DNA of 6,362 nt, taken from assembly GCA_030628305.1 (NCBI GenBank), contig DAOVRE010000098.1, forward strand, positions 1 to 6,362. Reading direction: 5' to 3'. Position 1 is the stretch's first letter, and every line of letters starts with the position of its first letter. The notes beneath the pieces are model-generated. The model was not told the origin of the DNA. It saw nothing but the letters and a program-made list of their open reading frames with translations, and made no database searches. Position numbers and translations under genes: made by a program. Positions 1 to 6,243 of this stretch are shown piece by piece. The stretch is from Candidatus Heimdallarchaeota archaeon (GTDB lineage: Archaea > Asgardarchaeota > Heimdallarchaeia > Heimdallarchaeales > Heimdallarchaeaceae).

Positions 1-1039
1 CAAGTTCTTGAGCAGTTTTTATCCCTAGTATTTTTTTACAAAGCTTTGCCTTGGGATGAATATTTCCTGCACCACCTATTATTCCAACTGCCATAGGAAG
101 CTCCGATTCACCAACATGGTTACCATTTTTATCCTTATAATACTTACTTAGAGATGTATACTGACCATTTCTTGCAGCATAAGAATGTGCACCTGATTCA
201 ATTGCTCTGAAATCATTACCAGTTGCAATAATTAAAGAGTCTATTCCATTCATTATACCTTTATTATGAGTAGCACATCGATAGATATCACTATCAGCTA
301 AATCGTAAGCATATAGAATGTTGTTTACCACTTCTTCTCCACCTAAGGATTCCTTACTAAAGACAGCAGTAACCTTAACAGTTCTTTTTGTTGCATGATT
401 TGAAATGATTCTTAGCAACACTCTACCTTCAGTCAACTCTTCTACTCTTATCTTCATAGCTTCCAACATAGTATTTACTGCATTAGCTCCCATTGCATCC
501 TTTACATCTACTATCAAATGAATAAGTAAATAGGAATCGAGATTTCCTTGAATAGTTTTTAATTCTATGTCCTTTGCCCCCCCGCCTAATTTGATTAATA
601 TTTTATTTGTTGAATTAGCAATATCGAGGAGTTCAGACTTATATGCGATTAAACGCTTCTTTGCCAGTTCAATATCTTTAACTTCACAGATTTGCAATTG
701 TCCAATTGTGAAAGATCCTGAATATTCAGCTACAAATCCACCTTTCTCCCTAGCTATCTTTGCAGCATGGCTTGCAGCTGCTACTACAGAAGATTCTTCT
801 ATAACCATAGGAACCAGGTAATCCTTTCCATTAACGATGAAATTTGTAGCTATTCCTAGTGGTAAAGAAACCACTCCTACAACGTTCTCTATCATAATTT
901 CGAATATATCTTCAGCAGTTTCTTTTCCTTGCAAAATAGAGATATCTTTCTTTGAGAGAGAGAGCATCTCTGCAATTACTTTTCTTCTCTCTTCTATTGT
1001 TTTATTATAAAAATCGGGAATTCGTGAACTGAAGGACAT
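1..1039 (-). CDS. Class II HMG-CoA reductase, partial (C-terminus beyond left edge)
   Basis: 3-hydroxy-3-methylglutaryl-CoA reductase, which reduces HMG-CoA to mevalonate with two NAD(P)H in the mevalonate pathway feeding archaeal isoprenoid lipids. My translation runs 346 codons from the ATG at 1039 with no stop before the left edge. It shows the ENVVG segment (51-55), EESSVVAAAS (81-90, with the catalytic Glu), LGGG (151-154), the cofactor-binding DAMGANAVNT (181-190), ATHNKGIMNG (256-265, catalytic Lys260), TGNDFRA (273-279, catalytic Asp276) and ELPMAVGIIGGA (313-324). DAMGAN plus HNKGIMNG marks class II, the Pseudomonas mevalonii type, rather than the class I usual in archaea. Class II proteins are about 430 aa, so roughly 80 residues are missing, including the C-terminal catalytic His. 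A TATA-like element 27 bases upstream supports this start. At the position I align with the NAD-selecting Asp of the P. mevalonii enzyme there is Asn145, which hints at NADPH use. The gene follows eS17 with a 48-base gap. Confidence 0.95.
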   Translation of the reverse strand, partial: MSFSSRIPDFYNKTIEERRKVIAEMLSLSKKDISILQGKETAEDIFEIMIENVVGVVSLPLGIATNFIVNGKDYLVPMVIEESSVVAAASHAAKIAREKGGFVAEYSGSFTIGQLQICEVKDIELAKKRLIAYKSELLDIANSTNKILIKLGGGAKDIELKTIQGNLDSYLLIHLIVDVKDAMGANAVNTMLEAMKIRVEELTEGRVLLRIISNHATKRTVKVTAVFSKESLGGEEVVNNILYAYDLADSDIYRCATHNKGIMNGIDSLIIATGNDFRAIESGAHSYAARNGQYTSLSKYYKDKNGNHVGESELPMAVGIIGGAGNIHPKAKLCKKILGIKTAQEL

Positions 1040-1061
1040 ATAATCAATAAGAAAAATAGTG

Positions 1062-1069
1062 ATTAAAAA
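1062..1069 (-). promoter_or_regulatory. TATA-like element of the HMG-CoA reductase gene
   Basis: On the minus strand this reads TTTTTAAT, centred about 27 bases before the ATG at 1039. That is the archaeal TATA-to-start-site distance, so the transcript would be leaderless or nearly so. It lies in the 48-base gap after eS17, so HMG-CoA reductase can be transcribed alone, though read-through from eS17 remains possible. A short T-rich run (minus strand of 1048-1056) follows and could also end some eS17 transcripts. Confidence 0.5.
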
Positions 1070-1087
1070 GTTTATTCGATGATAAAC

Positions 1088-1306
1088 TTACAATTCTTCT
1101 AAAACTTGGATTGTTTGATCCTTGAATTGTCTCATAATACGGGTAGTATATCCAGCAATTAGGTTTCGCATTTTCTTTGACATAGGAGTGCAAACTTCTT
1201 CTACAACATGTTTGTTGTTTTGAAAATCTGTGCTTAGTTGATCATGAAAATCTCTTACTATTTGTTTGGATAAACGCTTTACTTGACTGGTTCGTATATT
1301 ACCCAT
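1088..1306 (-). CDS. rps17e: Small ribosomal subunit protein eS17 (S17e)
   Basis: A 72-residue structural protein of the archaeal 30S subunit. The start MGNIRTSQVKR, followed by STDF (25-28), NK (31-32), VVEEV (34-38), SKKMRN (43-48) and IAGYTTR (50-56), matches the conserved core of the S17e family nearly position for position. Archaeal members are about 60-70 aa, so the gene is complete. The family is absent from bacteria, which makes this the best taxonomic marker in the window. It is flanked by a KaiC-like ATPase upstream and HMG-CoA reductase downstream, both on the same strand. The last dozen residues (about 60-72, FKDQTIQVLEEL) extend past the conserved core and are acidic, unlike the basic tail I would expect; this is a minor oddity. 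The ATG is the only sensible start because the family begins with M-G-x-I-R-T. Confidence 0.96.
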   Translation of the reverse strand: MGNIRTSQVKRLSKQIVRDFHDQLSTDFQNNKHVVEEVCTPMSKKMRNLIAGYTTRIMRQFKDQTIQVLEEL

Positions 1307-1337
1307 CTAATTCACTAATGTGAGCATTTGACTATTC

Positions 1338-1345
1338 ATTTTAAA
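1338..1345 (-). promoter_or_regulatory. TATA-like element of the eS17 gene
   Basis: Reads TTTAAAAT on the minus strand, centred about 35 bases before the eS17 ATG. This would give a short 5' leader of roughly 8-10 bases. It sits just downstream of the T-rich terminator of the KaiC-like gene, which suggests that eS17 starts its own transcript. Confidence 0.45.
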
Positions 1346-1362
1346 TCTTACGTTAAGCGATT

Positions 1363-1382
1363 GAAAAAAGATAAGAAGAATC
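1363..1382 (-). terminator. T-rich terminator after the KaiC-like gene
   Basis: Immediately after the stop codon of the KaiC-like gene the minus strand reads GATTCTTCTTATCTTTTTTC, a pyrimidine run ending in six T. Archaeal RNA polymerase terminates at such tracts without needing a hairpin, and I see none here. Confidence 0.45.
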
Positions 1383-1383
1383 T

Positions 1384-2103
1384 TTAGAAATAAAACTGTT
1401 CTTCAGAGTATACTTTGATCCCAGTAGATGTTATTTCAAATGGCCTTTCAACCATTTCGTGTTTTAAACCTCTCATCTTCCGGATGTATAAGCTTCTAAT
1501 AGCTACATTGTTCTGAAATTCATAATTGAGAACAATAACACCTTGAGACATAAACTCTTCTACACCAAAACGAGAAACAATTCCACTGCGCATTTCACTT
1601 GTCAGTATTGTCGTACATTCTAACGAAGACATAACTGCACTCAATTTCAATATTTGTCTTCTTATTTGTTGCTCTGACTCCATGGATAATGCTAAAGCTG
1701 TGATACTATCAATAACAACTCTTTCTGCTGAAGTTTTATCAATAATTTCTACTAACTGTGTAATCAGTTCATCAACGTCAACTGGTGTTTGATATTTCTC
1801 ATTGGAGCTTACACCGGCTCTAGGACTAAATCCATCTATTATTACCAATAAGTTCTCTTTTTCTAGTTCACTCAAATTCCACCCAAAATTCATACACTCC
1901 TCTCTTACATGTTCTGGGTGCTCATCAAAAGAGATGAAGATACCACTTTCTCCTCCAGCTACAACACCATGATATAGAAATTGAAGTCCAAAAGTAGATT
2001 TACCAGAGCCAGCTGGTCCAGATACAAGAATTGTCCTTCCTTTAGGAAGACCTCCAGATAAGATATTATCAAGACCAACAATTCCAGTTTCAACAAGTTC
2101 CAT
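1384..2103 (-). CDS. KaiC-like (RecA superfamily) single-domain ATPase
   Basis: A 239-aa P-loop ATPase with one KaiC-type domain; bacterial clock KaiC has two. The N-terminal TGIVGLDNILSGGLPKG (6-22) is the typical family opening, followed by Walker A GPAGSGKST (29-37), the region of the catalytic acid pair ISFDEHPE (57-64), and Walker B RVVIDSITAL (128-137). RSLYIRKMRGLKH (203-215) is the C-terminal motif that contacts the neighbouring subunit's nucleotide in the family. The usual Glu-Glu pair is Asp60-Glu61. Archaea carry many such proteins, thought to act as ATP-driven signalling or regulatory switches, often hexameric; the partner here is unknown. No archaellum genes are nearby, so this is not ArlH. 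The final EEQFYF is an aromatic tail. Its own TATA element 27 bases upstream and a T-rich terminator downstream suggest a single-gene transcript. Confidence 0.92.
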   Translation of the reverse strand: MELVETGIVGLDNILSGGLPKGRTILVSGPAGSGKSTFGLQFLYHGVVAGGESGIFISFDEHPEHVREECMNFGWNLSELEKENLLVIIDGFSPRAGVSSNEKYQTPVDVDELITQLVEIIDKTSAERVVIDSITALALSMESEQQIRRQILKLSAVMSSLECTTILTSEMRSGIVSRFGVEEFMSQGVIVLNYEFQNNVAIRSLYIRKMRGLKHEMVERPFEITSTGIKVYSEEQFYF

Positions 2104-2125
2104 GATAAGATTTTGCTAATTTACC

Positions 2126-2134
2126 GTTAAAAAC
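2126..2134 (-). promoter_or_regulatory. TATA-like element of the KaiC-like gene
   Basis: Reads GTTTTTAAC on the minus strand, preceded by an A-rich GAAAAA that could serve as the BRE. It is centred 27 bases before the ATG at 2103, consistent with a leaderless transcript. Confidence 0.5.
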
Positions 2135-2167
2135 TTTTTCAATCTTTCTTGAGTATGTGTTATAGAG

Positions 2168-2181
2168 ATAAAAGAAAAAAG
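2168..2181 (-). terminator. T-rich terminator of the PIN-domain gene
   Basis: The minus strand reads CTTTTTTCTTTTAT, about 85 bases after the PIN gene's stop and before the KaiC promoter. This is a plausible archaeal T-tract terminator; no stem is visible. Confidence 0.4.
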
Positions 2182-2209
2182 ATGAATGGGGATAGTGTAT
2201 AGCATGAAT

Positions 2210-2219
2210 TTGGCGCCAA
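2210..2219. promoter_or_regulatory. GC-rich perfect palindrome TTGGCGCCAA in intergenic DNA
   Basis: A perfect 10-base inverted repeat whose GGCGCC core is rare in this AT-rich sequence. It lies between the PIN stop and the KaiC promoter, about 80 bases upstream of the KaiC TATA element. Nearby are two imperfect direct copies of a GAAGTG-CTA motif (about 2226-2236 and 2259-2269). It could be a dimeric regulator's site or chance; no function can be assigned from one copy. Confidence 0.2.
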
Positions 2220-2265
2220 TTATTTAGAAGTGACTAGGGCGCATTACAATGACATCTAGGAAGTG

Positions 2266-4080
2266 CTAACTATTTTCTTGTGGTTCCATGATTGATAATT
2301 CCCATCCTCCAGGATTCCTAAACATTATCTTTTGTTCAAATAGAGGATCTATATGCATTATTAGCTCTACATTATGTTGTTTGCGGAAGTGAGAAGAGGC
2401 TTTCTTCACTCTAAATTTACCTTCTAACAGATGAAGAGAGGTTCCAAGAGAAGCTTTGGGAGTTAGCTCATTCGTTTCATCTAATATTGCAATTCTAGAG
2501 TTGATTTCCCAGTTCATTACACGAATAATTGGAATCATTTTTCCCTTTACAATTATCTGACTTTTTCCAATACAATACAATGAAGACCTGTATTCAGCGG
2601 GCATGGAAGCAACTTTTCTAAAGTCTTTAACGAGAAATTTATCAAGATCTCTAGGTTTGTTCGTTAATTCTAAGCTGATTTTATAACTTGTTTTAATTGT
2701 AGGATATTTCTTCACGAAATCGCTATACATCTTTTGAATGGTTGTTTTCACTCTATCTAAGCCTGCATAAAATAACCAACTGAGGTATTCTATACTTGCA
2801 ATACACATACCTTTATTTTCACTGTTTAAAGAAAGATAGAAAGTTTGTTCAAACATTAAACTTGCCTTATTCAGATTTCCAAGTTGCATGTATTTGAAAC
2901 CAAGTTGGTTGATGAATTCTATATTGTCATAACCTTCAATAGTTGAGTGCTCCTCTACAGATTCTCGTTTTAATATCACTGTAAGAAGAATCAATGCCCT
3001 AACCACATTGGCTACATCAGATCGTTTACATTGAGTACATGCTGCTTCAAAAGCTGGAGTGAAATAAGAATTTAGCCTCTGGATCTGACCTGAAAGCAGA
3101 AGAATAATCATTCTTAAGAAATGCACATCTATACCATATTCTTCAGCAGCATCACTATTCTGAAATAGTATCATCATCAGCTTATCCATATACACTCTAG
3201 CCAATTCTATCTTCTTGTTTTCAATCAAACAGATACATGCTAGATATTGGAGTCTACCCAATAACATCAGTGATTCATTGTAAAGGTTCTGATCTTCAAT
3301 TTTATCGACAGCCAATTTCCAATCCACTAAATGGTCTGTAATTTCTCTAACTCTTGACAATAATTCATCTTCAAGCTCGACATACTGCCCTTGTACGAAA
3401 TCCTCTTCTAGATGAAGCATATCCTCACTAGTTTCCACTAGTAACTCTTGCAGTTGTATTGATTCTAATGAAAAACCATCACTCTCTTTAAGTTGAACAG
3501 CTGCTTGTTGAGTTAGTTTTTCTTCATATTCAGAACGAATTACAGAGATTGCAGAATCAAGAATTTTCTTGATTCTTTTTACAGGATCATATCTATTTGT
3601 GCTTTCCACAGAATATCTAATTTCAGCAACAAATAACTTAGAATCTAGTTCCTTTAGAAAGGGTTCAATACCCGTATCTTCGTTTTCTTCAATTAAGCGC
3701 TTAACAAAAGCGCTATTGGTTAAGGTTTTTATTCCTATCAATTCAGCCGTTTCAAGTAACTTCAAATCGCTACTAACGATTGTAGCTTTCAATTTTGATG
3801 CAGCGTAGATAACAGAAAGATCAGGTTTTTGTGGAAGGCTAGTTGTTTGGTCATGAAGCCTATCAATAAATTTCTGGAAATGCTTGTTGTTAATTGGTTC
3901 CACGGCGATGTAAGGTAAGATTTCGCGCTGAAGAAAGAATCTCATTTCATTTTTAATATGATGCGTAATATAGAGGTCAAGGTTCAATGGTTCAAACATG
4001 GTAGCAAATTTGTGAAACTTTGTAGGTTGAACTTGAAATCCACTAATAAAGAAGTTTGTATCTAAAACGTATTTCCCCAT
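2266..4080 (-). CDS. Large PIN-domain protein with TPR-like middle and unknown C-terminal domain
   Basis: A 604-aa protein that I do not recognise as a named gene. Residues 1 to about 130 form a PIN-type nuclease domain: VLDTN with Asp7, Glu45 in HIKNE, Asp87 in KPDLSVIYAA and Asp105 in SSDLKLL. All four acidic metal-binding positions are present, so it may cut RNA. Residues about 165-250 are charged and helical, probably coiled. Residues about 260-470 look like helical repeats; 390-418 fit a TPR pattern (Leu393, Gly394, Tyr397, Gly401, Ala406, Phe410). Residues about 500-600 look beta-rich and match nothing I know. Toxin VapC proteins are about 130-150 aa and sit beside an antitoxin gene; this one is four times longer and has none, so a toxin role is unlikely. 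RNA processing or decay with a protein-binding scaffold is an inference. It follows the SDR gene by 54 bases and has its own TATA element. Confidence 0.85.
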   Translation of the reverse strand: MGKYVLDTNFFISGFQVQPTKFHKFATMFEPLNLDLYITHHIKNEMRFFLQREILPYIAVEPINNKHFQKFIDRLHDQTTSLPQKPDLSVIYAASKLKATIVSSDLKLLETAELIGIKTLTNSAFVKRLIEENEDTGIEPFLKELDSKLFVAEIRYSVESTNRYDPVKRIKKILDSAISVIRSEYEEKLTQQAAVQLKESDGFSLESIQLQELLVETSEDMLHLEEDFVQGQYVELEDELLSRVREITDHLVDWKLAVDKIEDQNLYNESLMLLGRLQYLACICLIENKKIELARVYMDKLMMILFQNSDAAEEYGIDVHFLRMIILLLSGQIQRLNSYFTPAFEAACTQCKRSDVANVVRALILLTVILKRESVEEHSTIEGYDNIEFINQLGFKYMQLGNLNKASLMFEQTFYLSLNSENKGMCIASIEYLSWLFYAGLDRVKTTIQKMYSDFVKKYPTIKTSYKISLELTNKPRDLDKFLVKDFRKVASMPAEYRSSLYCIGKSQIIVKGKMIPIIRVMNWEINSRIAILDETNELTPKASLGTSLHLLEGKFRVKKASSHFRKQHNVELIMHIDPLFEQKIMFRNPGGWELSIMEPQENS

Positions 4081-4102
4081 TAAAATAGAGATAGCAAGGT
4101 GT

Positions 4103-4112
4103 CATTAATAAC
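4103..4112 (-). promoter_or_regulatory. TATA-like element of the PIN-domain gene
   Basis: Reads GTTATTAATG on the minus strand, centred 27 bases before the ATG at 4080 and preceded by a purine-rich ACAAAAG as a possible BRE. No clear T-tract separates it from the upstream SDR gene, so the PIN gene may be transcribed both alone and by read-through. Confidence 0.45.
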
Positions 4113-4134
4113 CTTTTGTACAGAAACAGTAGAT

Positions 4135-5052
4135 TTAGATGCTTTCCAATAATTCTCTTAACCCAGTTTCAATAGATATAGATTGTGTGAAACCAAGTAT
4201 TTCTTCAGCCTTCTGAATAGAACAATAGCTCTCGTAAATATCACCTTTCCTTTCCTCAATCCTTTTGGGTTTCATTTCGGATTCACTAAGTTTCAATAAA
4301 GTGTCTGATAGGTCATTAATAGAATACGGAACCCCAGAACCTATATTTATCACTTGATTAACAGCTGATTCTGACTTAAGAGCTATTTCAATTGCCCTTG
4401 CCACGTCTTTCACGTGTATGAAATCTCTTGTTTGATTTCCATCTCCTTCAATAGAATATGTATCACCTTTCTTTATTGCTTCTATGAATTTATAGATCAC
4501 ACCTGCATATGGATCATCAGCATGTTGAAGTGGGCTGTAAATATTGAAGGGAATCAAGACAATCGTTTCCAAATTATATAGTTCTGAATATAAACAAACA
4601 TACTTTTCTGAAACCAATTTGCTCAGACCATATGGAGATATAGGGTTTCTAGGATGATCTTCTGTTATTGGAAGAAACTTAGGCTCACCGAAAGTTGAAG
4701 CTGAACTGATGTGAATGAACCGTTTTATATTCTCATTTCTTGCATACTCTAGTAATTGTAATGTTCCCAATATGTTATTTTCAGCATCAAAAATAGGTTC
4801 TGAAACAGATTTATTGATGCTTAGCTGTGCAGCCAAATGAATTATGTAATCAATACGAGGTAAATTCTTGTAACTGTCTTTATTTTGAACATCATTTTGG
4901 ATAAATGTGACATCATCAGGTACCTCAAATTTCGAATTTGACAAATTATCCAGAATACAAATTTCATATTTGTTCCTTAAAAGAAGATAAGTGTAATATC
5001 CAATCTGTCCTAGACCTCCTGTGATTAATACAGTTTCAGCATGTTTAGGCAT
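4135..5052 (-). CDS. Extended-SDR NAD-dependent sugar-nucleotide epimerase/dehydratase family protein
   Basis: A 305-aa Rossmann-fold enzyme of the GalE-like extended SDR family, which acts on nucleotide-activated sugars for glycolipids, glycans or S-layer glycoprotein. It has the NAD-binding TGGLGQIG (11-18), Asp35-Asn36 for the cofactor ribose, HLAAQ (72-76), SSAS (117-120), catalytic YGLSK (Tyr141, Lys145), and GDGNQTRDFIHVKDVA (203-218), typical of the sugar-nucleotide site. Asp35 favours NAD over NADP. In the usual RPxNxYGP segment, Arg and Gly are replaced (IPFNIYSP, 167-174), so the substrate may not be plain UDP-glucose. An in-frame ATG at 5100 would add 16 residues, but I choose 5052: a TATA element lies 25 bases before it, inside that extension, and the Rossmann strand begins naturally here. 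It diverges from the inositol synthase genes and is followed by the PIN gene. The exact reaction cannot be read from the sequence. Confidence 0.88.
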   Translation of the reverse strand: MPKHAETVLITGGLGQIGYYTYLLLRNKYEICILDNLSNSKFEVPDDVTFIQNDVQNKDSYKNLPRIDYIIHLAAQLSINKSVSEPIFDAENNILGTLQLLEYARNENIKRFIHISSASTFGEPKFLPITEDHPRNPISPYGLSKLVSEKYVCLYSELYNLETIVLIPFNIYSPLQHADDPYAGVIYKFIEAIKKGDTYSIEGDGNQTRDFIHVKDVARAIEIALKSESAVNQVINIGSGVPYSINDLSDTLLKLSESEMKPKRIEERKGDIYESYCSIQKAEEILGFTQSISIETGLRELLESI

Positions 5053-5072
5053 ACATATTCTTATACTAAAAC

Positions 5073-5081
5073 TTTTTAAAA
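5073..5081 (-). promoter_or_regulatory. TATA-like element of the SDR gene
   Basis: Reads TTTTAAAAA on the minus strand, centred 25 bases before the ATG at 5052. It falls inside the longer reading frame beginning at 5100, which argues for the shorter protein. It is about 38 bases from the opposing plus-strand TATA element. Confidence 0.5.
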
Positions 5082-5118
5082 GCATACCGCTCATTTCCAC
5101 TATCGTTGTCTATGACAA

Positions 5119-5125
5119 TTTTAAT
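5119..5125 (+). promoter_or_regulatory. TATA-like element of the inositol phosphate synthase operon
   Basis: TTTTAAT, centred 29 bases before the ATG at 5151. It lies inside the in-frame extension that begins with the TTG at 5106 or the ATG at 5112, so those upstream starts are unlikely. Back-to-back with the SDR promoter, it forms a 98-base divergent control region (5053-5150). Confidence 0.45.
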
Positions 5126-5141
5126 AGACAAAAATACAATT

Positions 5142-5147
5142 GGTGGT
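5142..5147 (+). promoter_or_regulatory. Possible ribosome binding site GGTGGT
   Basis: A purine-rich GGTGGT ends three bases before the ATG at 5151 and is partly complementary to the 16S 3' end. It supports 5151 as the start, provided transcription begins far enough upstream to include it; the TATA position puts the start site very close to this spot. Confidence 0.3.
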
Positions 5148-5150
5148 CTA

Positions 5151-6233
5151 ATGACGAAGAAGGTACGAATCGCAATTGCAGGGTTAGGAAATTGTGCTTC
5201 ATCACTAATACAAGGTCTTGAATATTACAAGAATGCTGATGAAAAAGATTTCATTCCTGGAATAATGCACGTTAAATTTGGCGATTATCATTTATCTGAT
5301 GTTGAGGTAGTTTCTGCATTTGAGGTAAATACTAAAAAGATTGGAAAAGACATCTCAGAAGCAATCTGGCAAAGTCCAAATCTGAGTAAGAAGTTTTCGG
5401 ATGTTCCTCATAAAGGAGTTACTGTTCTCCCAGCACCTATAATGGATGGTGTAGCTCCTCACATGAAAGAATCTTTTCACTGTTATGACCCTACACAAAT
5501 GGAACCAGTAAATGTTGCTGATGCATTGAAAGAATCAGATGCAGATGTTTTGATAAATTTCCTTCCTGTTGGGAGTGAAACTGGAGCTCAGATGTATGCT
5601 CAAGCATGTCTTGATACGAGTGTTGCTTTTGCAAACGGTATTCCAGCATTTATTGCATCAAACAAAGAATGGGGTCAAAAATTCACTGACAAAAACATCC
5701 CAGTTGCTGGAGATGACATTAAATCACAATTAGGTGCCACAATTTTACATCGTATGCTAGTAGGTTTAGCACATGAGAGAGGTATCAAGCTTGATGAAAC
5801 ATTTCAATTGAATATCGGTGGTAATACAGATTTTGAAAACATGAAAAAAGAGTATAGATTAACCACAAAGAGGATTTCCAAAACTGAAGCAGTAACAAGC
5901 ATGATACCTTATGAAGTTCCCACACGAATTGGACCCTCCGATTATGTTCCTTTCCTTGAAGATGAAAAGATTTGTTATCTTTGGTTGAAAGGAAAGAATT
6001 TTGGTGAGCAACCTCTAAGTGTACAACTTAAACTCTCGGTTCAAGATTCTCCAAATAGTGCAGGTGTTATGATCGATGTAGTTCGTTCTCTTAAGATTGC
6101 AAAAGACAGAAATATAGGAGGACCTTTAGTTGGTGTTTCTAGCTATTTCTTTAAACACCCACCAAAGCAGATTCATGACGCTGAAGCAGTACGACTTGTT
6201 GAACAATTTATCAAGGGAGAAATAACAAATTAG
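5151..6233 (+). CDS. ino1: Inositol-3-phosphate (myo-inositol-1-phosphate) synthase
   Basis: Converts D-glucose 6-phosphate to 1L-myo-inositol 1-phosphate with tightly bound NAD, in the cytoplasm. The product feeds archaetidylinositol-type lipids and, in some archaea, inositol-phosphate osmolytes. The 360 residues match the short actinobacterial/archaeal form: Rossmann IAGLGNCASSL (9-19), NFLPVGSE (136-143), GDDIKSQLGAT (187-197, with an active-site Lys), LNIGGNTDF (220-228), SKTEAVTS (243-250), QDSPNSAG (298-305) and SYFFKHPP (331-338, with another active-site Lys). All key segments are present, so it should be active. I chose the ATG at 5151 over an in-frame TTG (5106) and ATG (5112) because a TATA element overlaps the extension and the Rossmann strand starts within a few residues. 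A second family member begins ten bases after the stop, so the two genes form an operon. Eukaryotic enzymes are about 510 aa. Confidence 0.93.
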   Translation: MTKKVRIAIAGLGNCASSLIQGLEYYKNADEKDFIPGIMHVKFGDYHLSDVEVVSAFEVNTKKIGKDISEAIWQSPNLSKKFSDVPHKGVTVLPAPIMDGVAPHMKESFHCYDPTQMEPVNVADALKESDADVLINFLPVGSETGAQMYAQACLDTSVAFANGIPAFIASNKEWGQKFTDKNIPVAGDDIKSQLGATILHRMLVGLAHERGIKLDETFQLNIGGNTDFENMKKEYRLTTKRISKTEAVTSMIPYEVPTRIGPSDYVPFLEDEKICYLWLKGKNFGEQPLSVQLKLSVQDSPNSAGVMIDVVRSLKIAKDRNIGGPLVGVSSYFFKHPPKQIHDAEAVRLVEQFIKGEITN

Positions 6234-6239
6234 GGTGAT
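6234..6239 (+). promoter_or_regulatory. Shine-Dalgarno sequence GGTGAT of the second synthase gene
   Basis: GGTGAT pairs with the conserved AUCACC near the 16S rRNA 3' end and ends four bases before the ATG at 6244. It overlaps the end of the preceding stop codon region, fixes this start rather than the out-of-frame ATG at 6240 (which meets a stop after five codons), and fits an internal operon gene. Confidence 0.6.
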
Positions 6240-6243
6240 ATGA

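Noticed and set aside
577..583. Run of seven C (G on the coding strand) as a possible frameshift site in HMG-CoA reductase
   Set aside because: The frame continues intact on both sides and the run simply encodes part of the conserved LGGG motif.
567..821. Plus-strand 84-codon open frame
   Set aside because: It lies fully opposite the well-supported HMG-CoA reductase frame and its translation resembles no family; it is an antisense shadow.
1384..2103. KaiC-like gene as archaellum ArlH or as a circadian clock KaiC
   Set aside because: There are no archaellum genes nearby, only one ATPase domain, and no KaiA or KaiB genes in the window.
2104..2265. Small gene or structured RNA in the largest intergenic gap
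   Set aside because: No open frame with a start signal and no long stem are visible; the promoter, T-tract and short palindrome account for what can be seen.
3569..3808. Plus-strand 79-codon open frame
   Set aside because: It is antisense to the PIN-domain segment around Asp87 and Asp105, which has clear motifs; no promoter or ribosome site precedes it.
2266..4080. PIN gene as the toxin of a VapBC toxin-antitoxin pair
   Set aside because: The protein is far too long and no small antitoxin gene overlaps or adjoins it; the upstream neighbour is an SDR enzyme.
5021..5221. Plus-strand 66-codon open frame across the divergent promoter
   Set aside because: It overlaps the start of the SDR gene, the promoter region and the start of the synthase in another frame, and has no family features.
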